Source: Paraclostridium tenue
GTDB taxonomy: Bacteria > Bacillota > Clostridia > Peptostreptococcales > Peptostreptococcaceae
DNA length: 64,000 nt
Assembly (NCBI RefSeq): GCF_015668515.1
Contig: NZ_JADPFO010000001.1
Location: 1,390,823 to 1,454,822 of the forward strand
Direction of reading: 5' to 3'
The position numbers and the translations under genes were made by a program. This document shows, piece after piece, positions 37,037 to 45,641 of this stretch. The notes below the pieces were generated by a model. That model had not been told where the DNA came from, searched no databases, and saw only the letters and a list, made by a program, of their open reading frames with translations. Within the stretch, counting starts at the first letter, position 1. Each line of letters begins with the position of its first letter.

Positions 37037-37342
37037 TTAATAATTTCAATTATATTCTAAATTTAATTATTTTTGCAAATTTAGATATACATCTTTAAAT
37101 TTAATTAATTATATGACTATTCTAAATATATACATTTTATTCCTAATAAGCTATATTACTTGTAACTTTACTTATTTCATTTAATATTTGTTTTAAATAA
37201 TTCTTTATCAAACTACTCTTTTTTATTAAACATGTCTCCAATTACTTAAATATTGATAGTAAAAATATATTTACTTTTATTTACCTTAACTTATCATAAA
37301 GCTATTATTTTTTAAGATGATATTTTCTATACTTATATAATT
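37037..37342. other. AT-rich intergenic region
   Basis: About 300 bases between the ABC exporter promoter and the lytT stop. I see no open reading frame with a ribosome binding site, no strong hairpin and no RNA motif here, only very AT-rich sequence. Confidence 0.6.
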
Positions 37343-38080
37343 TTATATATGCATAATATTTCTAAATTCTTTTATATTACTCCTACTAACAGGTATTTCT
37401 CTATCTACATCTTTTAACTTTAGCATATATGTACTATTAAACCATGGTATTATTTCTTTTATTTTATTTACATTTACAATATATGATCTATGAGTCTTAA
37501 AAAAATAATTTTCTGAAATACTTTTGTAAAATTCAGAGATAGAACTTTTAACTATATACTTATTATCAATTGAATAAACTATAGTATCTCTTTCACTTGC
37601 TTCACAGTAATATATATCACTAGATTTTAAAACTACCATTTTATCATCTTTCCATAAAGTTACAGTATCATGCATATCTTTTTTTTCCTCTATGTTGCAC
37701 TCTCTTTTATTTTTCAATTCAATTTCACTATCTTTTAACTTATTTAATGTATTTATTATTCTTTGATCAGAGTATGGCTTTAACACATAATCAAAGGCTT
37801 CTAATTCAAAGGCTTCTACTGCATGTTCTTTATATGCTGTAATAAATACTATTTTAGGCTTAAATTTAAATTTATCTATAGTTTTAGCAAGCAACATTCC
37901 ATCTAACATAGGTATATTTATATCTAAAAATATAATATCTATAATATTTTTTTGTATAAACTTTAGTACATCTAAGCCATTATCAAATTCATTTATAATT
38001 TTTATATCACTATAATTTTTTATAAAATATTTAAGTTCTTCTCTTGCTGGAAATTCATCTTCAACTATAATACAATTCAT
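37343..38080 (-). CDS. lytT: LytTR-family response regulator
   Basis: A 245-residue response regulator of the LytT/LytR type. The receiver domain has the acidic pocket VEDE (residues 6-9), the phosphorylated Asp53 in IIFLDINIP and Lys in LKPY near 103. The C-terminal LytTR DNA-binding domain (about 140-245) has FFKTHRSYIVNVNKI and the PVSRSN motif. It follows lytS by 12 bases. Homologues control lrgAB or pyruvate-uptake genes; no such target is in the window. Confidence 0.93.
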   Translation of the reverse strand: MNCIIVEDEFPAREELKYFIKNYSDIKIINEFDNGLDVLKFIQKNIIDIIFLDINIPMLDGMLLAKTIDKFKFKPKIVFITAYKEHAVEAFELEAFDYVLKPYSDQRIINTLNKLKDSEIELKNKRECNIEEKKDMHDTVTLWKDDKMVVLKSSDIYYCEASERDTIVYSIDNKYIVKSSISEFYKSISENYFFKTHRSYIVNVNKIKEIIPWFNSTYMLKLKDVDREIPVSRSNIKEFRNIMHI

Positions 38081-38092
38081 AATTTAATCCTC

Positions 38093-39751
38093 CTATATTG
38101 AAAATTCTATTTTTGTACCTGGATTTAACTGTTTTATAACTAATCCATTTCCATACATAAGTTTTATTCTTAGATGAACATTATAAAGTCCTATTTTGTT
38201 TTCTGGCATATTTCCATTTTTAATTTTATTTATAATCTCATCATCAATTGTAATCCCATTGTTTTCTACACTTACAATAGTCTTATAATCATTATTTTTA
38301 ACTGTTATTTTAACAGTTCCTTTTCCTCCATTGTTTCTTATTCCATGAATAATTGCATTTTCAACTAATGGTTGAATTATTAAGCTAGGTATCTTTACAT
38401 TAATTTTTTCATCTATGTCATATATAACATTTAATTTGTCTCCAAATCTAGCTTTTTCAATTTCAACATAAGCTTTAACTTGCTCTAATTCTTTTTTTAT
38501 ATCTATTAGGGTATCACTAAATTCTAAGTTATATCTTAAAAAAGTAGCTAAATTTATGATTAAACTTCTTGCGCTATCTGGATTAATTCTTATAAATGAG
38601 GTTATCGTATTTAATGCATTAAATAAAAAATGTGGATTAATTTGAGTCTGTAAAGCTTTTATTTCTGCTTTATTTGCAGCTTCTTTTATCTTCTCAAGTT
38701 TTGATAATTCCATTAATGTAGATATCATTTGTGATAACCCTATAGCTAGAGCTTGTTGAGAATCTGTTATTTCTCTTTGTTTTGAATAATATATTTTAAG
38801 TGTTCCTATAGTTTCATTTTTTTCTTTTAACGGTATTAACATAGCCGTCTTTAGTGGTGTTTTCTGATCAGCAAAATATTCTTCTTTAGTTTCTTTTACA
38901 TATATAATATCTCCCTTATATATGCATTCTTTAGTTATACAACTTAATGTTTTAGTCTTTTCTTTAAAATACTCTTCCCCTATACCTACATATGCTAAAA
39001 CAGTTTTTTTATTTGTTATAGAAACTGCATCAGCTCCTATATCATCCTTTATTATTTTACAAACTTTATATAATGAATCTTCATTCATATTTCTAAAATA
39101 AGGTAGAGTTTCATTTGTTATATCTAAAGCTAATTTTGCTTGCTTAGCTGCAATTTCTTCTTTTTCCTTTTTTAAGCTTTGTAATATAGATATTAAAAAA
39201 CCAGTTCCTGTTTGTCCGATTATCATAGGTACGTATATATAGTGTACAATTAAATTAGCTTCTCTATATGGCTTTGATAATAAAAGGATTATTTGCATAC
39301 CTATACTCTCTACAAATATTCCACATATAATTCCAATTAACCACTTTTTATCATTAGGAGTTTTATCACATAAATAACCTGACAATACACCAGCAATTAT
39401 ACTTGTTATAAGACATGGTATCGATGTTATCCCATTTATATCAATTAAAAATCTATGTATACCCGCTACTGATCCAGATATTATACCTACTATAGGTCCA
39501 AATAAAATTCCACCTGATACTATAGCTATATTTCTTACATTAGCAATAGATCCGTTAACATCAATACCTATGTAAGTTCCTATAATGGCAATTCCACTAA
39601 ATATGCCTGAGATTATAATTAAATTGAATTTACTATTTTGTTCACTTTGCAATATACGCTTAAAAAAATTTATTTTACTAATCAATATTAAGATAACTAT
39701 CAAAAAACTAGTTTTTTCCATCAATTCAACTGCTATTATACGATTTACCAC
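38093..39751 (-). CDS. lytS: LytS-type sensor histidine kinase
   Basis: A 552-residue membrane sensor kinase. The N-terminal 5TM-5TMR-LYT sensor region holds about six membrane helices (1-190), followed by a GAF-like domain (about 210-355) and a HisKA_7TM/LytS kinase domain. The phospho-acceptor His sits in QTQINPHFLFNALNT near 375 and the ATPase N-box in IQPLVENAIIHG. The start is a GTG at 39751, 8 bases after GGAG. It forms an operon with lytT. The signal is unknown; cell-wall or metabolite sensing is known for homologues. Confidence 0.92.
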   Translation of the reverse strand: MVNRIIAVELMEKTSFLIVILILISKINFFKRILQSEQNSKFNLIIISGIFSGIAIIGTYIGIDVNGSIANVRNIAIVSGGILFGPIVGIISGSVAGIHRFLIDINGITSIPCLITSIIAGVLSGYLCDKTPNDKKWLIGIICGIFVESIGMQIILLLSKPYREANLIVHYIYVPMIIGQTGTGFLISILQSLKKEKEEIAAKQAKLALDITNETLPYFRNMNEDSLYKVCKIIKDDIGADAVSITNKKTVLAYVGIGEEYFKEKTKTLSCITKECIYKGDIIYVKETKEEYFADQKTPLKTAMLIPLKEKNETIGTLKIYYSKQREITDSQQALAIGLSQMISTLMELSKLEKIKEAANKAEIKALQTQINPHFLFNALNTITSFIRINPDSARSLIINLATFLRYNLEFSDTLIDIKKELEQVKAYVEIEKARFGDKLNVIYDIDEKINVKIPSLIIQPLVENAIIHGIRNNGGKGTVKITVKNNDYKTIVSVENNGITIDDEIINKIKNGNMPENKIGLYNVHLRIKLMYGNGLVIKQLNPGTKIEFSI

Positions 39752-39853
39752 AAAACCATCTCCGTACCAATTTTTTCTATATAGTTATTATATAATACTA
39801 TATACAAAGAGTATATGTATTGATTTATAACTTTAATTTTAAACATTTTTTTA

Positions 39854-39869
39854 ATTACAATTTTGTAAT
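39854..39869. promoter_or_regulatory. 16-bp palindrome, copy 1
   Basis: ATTACAATTTTGTAAT, two 7-base arms around TT, lies in the divergent region between lytS and the small secreted protein gene. The identical 16 bases occur upstream of dltD (49679-49694). It looks like a protein-binding operator; the binding protein is unknown. Confidence 0.4.
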
Positions 39870-39992
39870 CCAAGGTAACAAGGGTGTAACTGTTATATAA
39901 AATTTTTCTATGTTAATATTTATATATAGAAAGATAAAGAAAAGAAATTATAATCATATAAATAAATATAAAAAAGAAAAGAGGTTTTACAT

Positions 39993-40334
39993 ATGAAAAA
40001 ATCAATATTAGTTTTATCAGTATTAGTTGGAGGATTATTCTTAATAAATCCTACTCATGAAATATCATTTGCACAAGGAAATACTACATCATCTGTAAAA
40101 CAGCAAACAATGTTAACTCAAGCTGATGCAGAAAAGCTTTTAATAAATAATAACAATAAAGTAAATTACATATTCAAAGGAACTTCAGATAATTTTAAAT
40201 CTTTACAAGAGAAAGGATTAAAAGGATATATATTCTTACCAGATGTAGATACTGATATGGGATATTTCGTTGATGAAAATACTTCACATATATACTACTT
40301 CCATCCAAGTGGATACTTAGAGTTAATAAAATAA
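39993..40334 (+). CDS. Small secreted protein of unknown function (113 aa)
   Basis: A 113-residue protein with a clear signal peptide (MKKSILVLSVLVGGLFLI, cleavage probably after SFA near 28). The mature part of about 85 residues has no Cys and contains an acidic, aromatic C-terminal half (GYIFLPDVDTDMGYFVDENTSHIYYFHPSGYLEL). I do not recognise a family. AAAGAGG precedes the ATG. It diverges from lytST across a region of 240 bases that holds one copy of a 16-bp palindrome, which makes a link to LytST possible but unproven. Confidence 0.75.
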   Translation: MKKSILVLSVLVGGLFLINPTHEISFAQGNTTSSVKQQTMLTQADAEKLLINNNNKVNYIFKGTSDNFKSLQEKGLKGYIFLPDVDTDMGYFVDENTSHIYYFHPSGYLELIK

Positions 40335-40369
40335 TAAAAGCCATGTATTTATACATGGCTTTTTATTAT
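40333..40369. terminator. Bidirectional terminator between convergent genes
   Basis: AAAAGCCATGTAT / ATACATGGCTTTT with T-rich flanks on both strands serves the small secreted protein gene (plus) and the dipeptidase gene (minus). Confidence 0.85.
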
Positions 40370-40370
40370 T

Positions 40371-41312
40371 TTATTTCATTACATCTTTTATTACTCTTAA
40401 TGCATTTTTATAAAATACTTTTTCTATTTCTTCAGTTTTAAACCCTTCTCTTTCTAACTGCATTGCAAGTTTTCCCATTTCGCTAGCATCCTTTATCTCG
40501 ACCTCACATCCTATTCCATCAAAATCAGAACCTAATGCTATAACATCTATTCCACCAATGTTTCTTATATGTTTTATATGATTTACCATATCTTTTATCA
40601 TGGTCTTAGGAGTATCTCCTATAAATGCACTACAGAAATTTATTCCTGTAACTCCACCTAAATTAGCCAAAGTTTTTATCATATCATCAGTTAAATTTCT
40701 ACTATGATTAGTGATTTTTCTAGCATTTGAATGAGTTGCTATAAATGGTGTTTTAGATATTTTTGCTACATCATAAAATCCTGCATCTGATAAATGTGAT
40801 ACATCTACTATCATCCCTAACTCATTCATTTTATTTACTACTTCTATTCCAAAATCTTTTAATCCCTTAGAACTATATTCAGATCTAATATGCGGATATC
40901 CTATTTCATTTTCATGATTCCACGTTAATGTCATCATTCTTACTCCCAAATTATAAAACTTATTTAAATTCTCGATATCTCCTTCTAAAACAGCACCTTC
41001 TTCTATCGATAATAATGCACTTATCTTACCTCGTTTTTCATTATCAATTATTTCTTTATAATTAGTTGCCAAACTTATTAAATCATCATTTAAATTGACT
41101 TCTTTATGAAACTTATTAGCCATATTCATACAATGTTTATATGGTTCTTTACAACTTTCTATATCTACATATAAAGCAAAAGTTTGAGCTAAACAGTTAC
41201 CTTTTATTAATTTTTCTATATCTACAGAATGAGAATTTATTTTTAATTTATCATCTTCTTTAATACTTATTAATTTATCTATTGTATCACAATGTAAATC
41301 TATGAATTTCAT
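40371..41312 (-). CDS. Membrane-dipeptidase-family hydrolase (M19)
   Basis: A 313-residue renal-dipeptidase-type enzyme of the amidohydrolase superfamily that cleaves dipeptides, often with a D-residue. Zinc ligands are visible in FIDLHCDTID at the N-terminus, EEGA (bridging Glu), DVSHLSD, THSNAR and the late GSDFDGIG. The start is 41312 (MKFIDLHCDT), behind GGGAGG. No signal peptide is present, so it acts in the cytoplasm. It may recycle D-amino-acid dipeptides from the wall, inferred from the family. Confidence 0.9.
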   Translation of the reverse strand: MKFIDLHCDTIDKLISIKEDDKLKINSHSVDIEKLIKGNCLAQTFALYVDIESCKEPYKHCMNMANKFHKEVNLNDDLISLATNYKEIIDNEKRGKISALLSIEEGAVLEGDIENLNKFYNLGVRMMTLTWNHENEIGYPHIRSEYSSKGLKDFGIEVVNKMNELGMIVDVSHLSDAGFYDVAKISKTPFIATHSNARKITNHSRNLTDDMIKTLANLGGVTGINFCSAFIGDTPKTMIKDMVNHIKHIRNIGGIDVIALGSDFDGIGCEVEIKDASEMGKLAMQLEREGFKTEEIEKVFYKNALRVIKDVMK

Positions 41313-41524
41313 TTTAAATCCTCCCATAATAATTAAATTATATACTAATATTATAGTTCTGGTTATATTAAATAGCCATACAAATATTTATGTCGTTTAT
41401 TGATACTTCCAACACTATTTTATTATATTTATAAGCTTGAAATATCTAATATTATTAGCTATATTTAAAGTAAGTAATGAATAATTTTTTAACAAATTAT
41501 TACTATATAAAATAGGAGGATTTT

Positions 41525-42253
41525 ATGTTATTTGAATGTTTCTATTATCCATCATTGATTAATAATAAAATAATTAAATCTTATAATAATTTAATAGAAT
41601 TTAAATTTGGAGATAATGTCCCAACAAAGACCCTTTATTATAACTATGGTGAAAGTTTTATCATTCATCATGGTGATGAGTTTTTTAAAGTTGAAAATGG
41701 TGTATTAACTAACTCCATTGATTGTGAAGATATATCATTTCCTACTAATATAGTTTTCAATAAAGGTAATCAAATTAAAGTTTCATCCCCTAAAGAATTG
41801 AAATCTATACGTTTGATATTAAAAGGCGAATTTGAATTAGAAAAAGAATTAGGAAATTTATTTTTTTTATATAATTCTATAATGACAAAAATAAAGCATA
41901 CTCAATATGATACTCTATCAATTCTAACTAATAGTTCACGTGATTTCATATTTATAAATGATGAATTAGATGTAAACACAAAGCAACTTATAACTGACTT
42001 ATCATTTATAAAATCTAAAATATATGATTTACTTTCAAAAAATCCAAATTTAGAAGAGTCCTATTTAAATTATATGAATTTTGGATTAGAAGAAAATATA
42101 TTCAACCTATCTATATATAAATATTTTATAAAAACTTCTAATGAATATAAAGGGTATTCTTATCAAATTTCAAAATCTAAAAAATCATGTCCTAAGTCAA
42201 AACTTCATAATATAATTACGTCTTGTGGTATAGATTGCAATGGATTATCTTAA
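41525..42253 (+). CDS. Unknown protein, beta-rich N-terminus (242 aa)
   Basis: A 242-residue soluble protein I do not recognise. The first 110 residues look like a small beta barrel (alternating strands, with GESFIIHHGDEFFKVENG recalling an AraC-type or cupin-like fold). The rest is helical (LSFIKSKIYDLLSKNPNLEESYLNYMN) and ends with a short Cys-containing tail (SCGIDCNG). No helix-turn-helix or catalytic motif is convincing. AGGAGGA precedes the ATG. It is a lone plus-strand gene with its own strong terminator. Confidence 0.7.
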   Translation: MLFECFYYPSLINNKIIKSYNNLIEFKFGDNVPTKTLYYNYGESFIIHHGDEFFKVENGVLTNSIDCEDISFPTNIVFNKGNQIKVSSPKELKSIRLILKGEFELEKELGNLFFLYNSIMTKIKHTQYDTLSILTNSSRDFIFINDELDVNTKQLITDLSFIKSKIYDLLSKNPNLEESYLNYMNFGLEENIFNLSIYKYFIKTSNEYKGYSYQISKSKKSCPKSKLHNIITSCGIDCNGLS

Positions 42254-42276
42254 GTCTTAAAATTTCTAATACTTTT

Positions 42277-42322
42277 AAAAAATTATTAGGACTTATAATA
42301 TTATAAGTCCTAATAATTTTTT
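42277..42322. terminator. Bidirectional terminator between convergent genes
   Basis: A 22-base perfect inverted repeat with only TA at the centre and six T on each outgoing strand, between the unknown plus-strand gene and the NUDIX gene. Confidence 0.9.
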
Positions 42323-42329
42323 ATAAAAT

Positions 42330-42890
42330 CTATAAACTTTTAGCTTTGTTTATAAGCTTATTATAAACTCCTATCATATGTTCTTCATTTACATACTTAT
42401 CTATTTCATTTATTAATATCCATTTAACACCACTATTCTCATCTTCTTTTACAAATAATTCATCTTCTTCATTAGCCTCTAATATGTATGCTATAGATAA
42501 ATGTAAATGTGAAGCCACATATTTGCCTTTTTTTATATGTGAGTTTACTGGCAAAATCTCTATAGAGCATATATTATTTGTTACGGGATACACATTTTTC
42601 ACTCCAGTTTCCTCCATTGCTTCCTTTATGGCAACTTTTAATAAATCTTTATCTCCATCTGCATGTCCACCAGTCCATCCCCAAGAATTATATATATTAT
42701 GATGAATCATTAAAACCTTATCTCTTCTTTTATTTACAATAAATCCTGAACTTGTTATATGACAAAGTTCATTTTCTCTAGTTAATATATTTTCGTATGT
42801 ATTTATACAATCTAATATTATATTTTTATCTTTTCTTTCTTGTTCATTAAAAGGAATATAATTTTTTATATCATCTATATATTTCATCAT
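42330..42890 (-). CDS. NUDIX-family hydrolase
   Basis: A 186-residue NUDIX protein. The Nudix box reads [23 protein letters not shown], which I describe by its key residues: Gly, the Lys-Glu pair in place of Arg-Glu, and Glu-Glu before Thr-Gly. The first box Glu is Asp and Arg is Lys, both conservative changes. It probably hydrolyses a nucleoside diphosphate linked to a small group; the substrate is unknown. GGAGG precedes the ATG at 42890, with a second ATG directly after. Confidence 0.87.
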   Translation of the reverse strand: MMKYIDDIKNYIPFNEQERKDKNIILDCINTYENILTRENELCHITSSGFIVNKRRDKVLMIHHNIYNSWGWTGGHADGDKDLLKVAIKEAMEETGVKNVYPVTNNICSIEILPVNSHIKKGKYVASHLHLSIAYILEANEEDELFVKEDENSGVKWILINEIDKYVNEEHMIGVYNKLINKAKSL

Positions 42891-42996
42891 CTTACCCTCC
42901 TTAGATATATATTATTATATAAACATATTTTTGTATAATAATCAAAGTTAAAAATAATTTAATCTAAATCATAATAAAATTTTTAGTTTTATAAAT

Positions 42997-43030
42997 TAAA
43001 GCAACTATCTCAAAGGAGATAGTTGCTTTT
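42997..43030 (-). terminator. Terminator after the 40-aa membrane peptide gene
   Basis: AAAGCAACTATCTC / GAGATAGTTGCTTT, a 14-base perfect stem with a 4-base loop and T runs on both strands. Confidence 0.85.
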
Positions 43031-43035
43031 TTCTT

Positions 43036-43158
43036 CTACCAATTTGCTATTATTATTCCAAAAGATGCTGCCAGTACTACTACATCAACTATAGCGATTA
43101 ATGTGTATACTTTGCTTTGTCTATTTTTAGTTATTCGAATACTTCTTGATATATTCAT
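43036..43158 (-). CDS. Small single-pass membrane protein (40 aa)
   Basis: A short gene encoding MNISRSIRITKNRQSKVYTL followed by a hydrophobic helix of about 18 residues ending in FGIIIANW. The basic N-terminal half and single membrane segment predict an inner-side N-terminus. AGGGGG lies 9 bases before the ATG and a strong terminator follows the TAG by 5 bases, so this is a plausible stand-alone gene. I do not recognise a family; its basic, membrane-spanning pattern could fit a toxin or a regulatory membrane peptide, but nothing shows this. Confidence 0.65.
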   Translation of the reverse strand: MNISRSIRITKNRQSKVYTLIAIVDVVVLAASFGIIIANW

Positions 43159-43254
43159 ATTAAAAATACCCCCTAGAAAGTATTAATAATATATATTATG
43201 ATGATTAACAAATTATGACATTGTAATTCAATATTTACTTTAAATATAATAAAT

Positions 43255-43286
43255 AAAAAACTACAGCTATTTAACTGTAGTTTTTT
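43255..43286 (-). terminator. Terminator after murJ
   Basis: AAAAAACTACAG / CTGTAGTTTTTT with an 8-base loop, 6 bases past the murJ stop. Confidence 0.85.
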
Positions 43287-43291
43287 ATTTA

Positions 43292-44839
43292 TTATTTACG
43301 TTTTATTTTACCTCTTAACATTTTTACTAATAATTTAACTTCGCCTACCCTTAGAACAATTATACTTATTCCATATACTATAGCTCCTAAACCAACAGAA
43401 ACTCCTAATTTAATAGCATTTTGTATAAATCCATCACTTAATATTAAATCTAATATATTATATGTAAATCTAGTCACAAATGCCATTAAAAGGGCTGATA
43501 CTAAAGCTTTTCCAAGAACCGTTATAATTTTTTTACCACCAAATGCACCTATTTTTCTTCTTAAACTGAAAGATAATAGTGAAATTGTAACTAATGACGA
43601 TATACTAGTTGCAAATGCTAATCCTCCTAATTGCATATTAGTGTATTTAACAAATGCTAAGTTTAATATTATATTTAAACCCATAGCAATAATACCATTT
43701 ATCATAGGTGTTTTAGTGTCTTTTAGTGAATAGAATATTTTTCCTAATATATCTCTTAACCCAAATCCTAACATACCTATTGAATAGAATATTAATGCCA
43801 TTGATGTCATCTGAGTAGCTCTAGAATCAAAATTTCCTCTTTCAAACAATAATCTAACAATAGGAGTTGCTAGTATTATAGCTCCTACTGATATTGGTAT
43901 TATTATTAATATAACTACATTTATAGCCGTTACTATAGACTCTTTAAATTTCTTTTGATTATTTTCTGTTGATAATCTAGAAAGCATTGGATATATAACA
44001 GAAGATATCGAAACTATAAACATACCCATAACAAATTGATTTAATTTAGTAGCATAGTTAAGTGCAGATATACTTCCTTCTACAAGAGTAGATGCTATAG
44101 TTCTATCTACGATAGAATTAACTTGTGTAACTGCAACCCCTATTAAAACAGGACCTATTAACCATAACATTTTCTTTAAGTATTTATCTTTTAAGTTAAT
44201 ATATGGTCTATATCTATATCCTTTTTTACGAGCAAAAGGATATTGGAATATAAATTGTAGCGACAGCCCAAATAATGTACCCCAAGGTAATAAATTTGGA
44301 TCTATCATAACACTTAAAAATATAGATACAATTATAAGTATATTATACGGAACAGACATAAGTCCTGGTATTATAAAGTTTTCTTTAACTTGTAAAAATG
44401 CCATCATTATATAACTTATTCCTAAAAATGCCATTCCAAGAATTAAAACTCTTGTAAAGTATATAGCCTGTTCTAATGTTTTTCCTTCAAACCCTACTGC
44501 AAATAGTTTAACTATAGGACCTGTGAAAATAACGCCTATTAACGAAACTATTAAACAAAGTATAATAACTATATTAAGAACATTATTTGTAAATTTAAGT
44601 GAAGCTTTTTTTCCTTTTTTTGCATCTATATCACAATAAAGTGGTATAAATGCAGTCCCTAATGATGTTCCTATCGCTGAGAATATAACTGCTGGTATAT
44701 TCATAGCTACTAAGAAAGCATCACTAGTTCCAGATGCTCCATACGCCGACGCCAATGCTAGTTCGCGTCCAAATCCTAATATCTTAGCGATTAATGTTGC
44801 AGCCATAAGACCTACTGCTGCTTTTGCAACCTTTGACAT
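43292..44839 (-). CDS. murJ: Lipid II flippase MurJ
   Basis: MurJ flips lipid II across the membrane for peptidoglycan synthesis. The 515-residue protein has the expected 14 membrane helices of the MOP/MVF family, with the N-terminal GFGRELALASAYGASGTSDAFLVA signature (key charged residues Arg and Glu in helix 1, Asp in the cavity loop) and the GNFDSRATQMTS loop. The ATG at 44839 is preceded by AGGAGAG. It is a single-gene unit ending in a terminator. Confidence 0.93.
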   Translation of the reverse strand: MSKVAKAAVGLMAATLIAKILGFGRELALASAYGASGTSDAFLVAMNIPAVIFSAIGTSLGTAFIPLYCDIDAKKGKKASLKFTNNVLNIVIILCLIVSLIGVIFTGPIVKLFAVGFEGKTLEQAIYFTRVLILGMAFLGISYIMMAFLQVKENFIIPGLMSVPYNILIIVSIFLSVMIDPNLLPWGTLFGLSLQFIFQYPFARKKGYRYRPYINLKDKYLKKMLWLIGPVLIGVAVTQVNSIVDRTIASTLVEGSISALNYATKLNQFVMGMFIVSISSVIYPMLSRLSTENNQKKFKESIVTAINVVILIIIPISVGAIILATPIVRLLFERGNFDSRATQMTSMALIFYSIGMLGFGLRDILGKIFYSLKDTKTPMINGIIAMGLNIILNLAFVKYTNMQLGGLAFATSISSLVTISLLSFSLRRKIGAFGGKKIITVLGKALVSALLMAFVTRFTYNILDLILSDGFIQNAIKLGVSVGLGAIVYGISIIVLRVGEVKLLVKMLRGKIKRK

Positions 44840-45018
44840 AAAACTCTCTCCTCTAAAATTGTAAGTATAAGATTAATTGTTTCCATATCTAATCTATTTT
44901 ATATATTATATATGCATTTTTATACATTTTGCAAATTTGTTTTTCTTATCAAATGTGTTAAAATTCTTATAAGGTGTTATTTTATACCAAATTTAGACTT
45001 AATACGAGGAGGTTTCCC

Positions 45019-45321
45019 ATGAATTTTAAAACTACATTTCATTGTTTAGTACTACAAATAGATAATTGTAGTGATGATTTATTATTTAATATAGCAACAA
45101 AAATAAGTAAACATAATTGCATAGTAAAAACTATTGATGTAGATGAATATAATAGTGAAAAAACAATATCATTTATAAATCAAGATAACAAAGATTTAAT
45201 ACTTTATAAAACTGATGATGTTATAAAGTTATACTTTGATAATACTATGAAAAACATAGCTCCTGTTGTGGAAATTTACAATGATATAGTAGAGTACATG
45301 AATTATAGTGATGTATTATAA
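45019..45321 (+). CDS. Unknown small protein (100 aa)
   Basis: A 100-residue soluble protein (MNFKTTFHCLVLQIDNC...) I do not recognise. It has alternating beta and alpha segments and a strongly acidic composition, as in small ACT-like or ferredoxin-like folds, but no motif is clear. GAGGAGG precedes the ATG at 45019; the reading frame is open further upstream but without a ribosome binding site. It diverges from murJ and ends in a terminator facing the dlt operon. Confidence 0.65.
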   Translation: MNFKTTFHCLVLQIDNCSDDLLFNIATKISKHNCIVKTIDVDEYNSEKTISFINQDNKDLILYKTDDVIKLYFDNTMKNIAPVVEIYNDIVEYMNYSDVL

Positions 45322-45327
45322 AACAAG

Positions 45328-45354
45328 AAGGAGGAATTACTTCCTCCTTTTTTA
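45328..45354. terminator. Terminator between the 100-aa gene and dltC
   Basis: AAGGAGGAA / TTCCTCCTT with loop TTAC. TTTTTT follows on plus and CTTGTTTT on minus, so it is strongest for the plus-strand gene and may also end the dlt operon. Confidence 0.8.
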
Positions 45355-45392
45355 TTTGTAATAAAATACCCTATTTAATAAAATTACACTTA

Positions 45393-45623
45393 TTATTTTC
45401 TTGCCTCTAAGAACTTAGTTAAATTATTTACTGTAGCCATATCACTTCTTTCTAAATCTGTTGGCTGAAGTGTTATACCAAGTCTTTCTTCAATTTCAAG
45501 TAATACTTCTATTATTGCTAGTGAATCTAAAAGACCTGCATCAAATAAATTAAGATCTAAATCTTCTCTTATCTCGTCACATCCTAAAACATCTTCAAAA
45601 ATTTCTATAACTGTTTCTTGCAT
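45393..45623 (-). CDS. dltC: D-alanyl carrier protein
   Basis: DltC carries D-alanine on a phosphopantetheine arm to the membrane for teichoic-acid esterification. The 76-residue protein has the attachment site Ser34 in FDAGLLDSLAIIE and a four-helix acyl-carrier fold. It is the last gene of the dlt operon, 18 bases after dltB, with GGAGG upstream. Confidence 0.95.
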   Translation of the reverse strand: MQETVIEIFEDVLGCDEIREDLDLNLFDAGLLDSLAIIEVLLEIEERLGITLQPTDLERSDMATVNNLTKFLEARK

Positions 45624-45641
45624 TTTGTATTCCTCCTTAAA

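Noticed and set aside
39752-39992. LytTR binding boxes between lytS and the secreted protein gene
   Set aside because: No convincing pair of spaced direct repeats; only the palindrome was clear.
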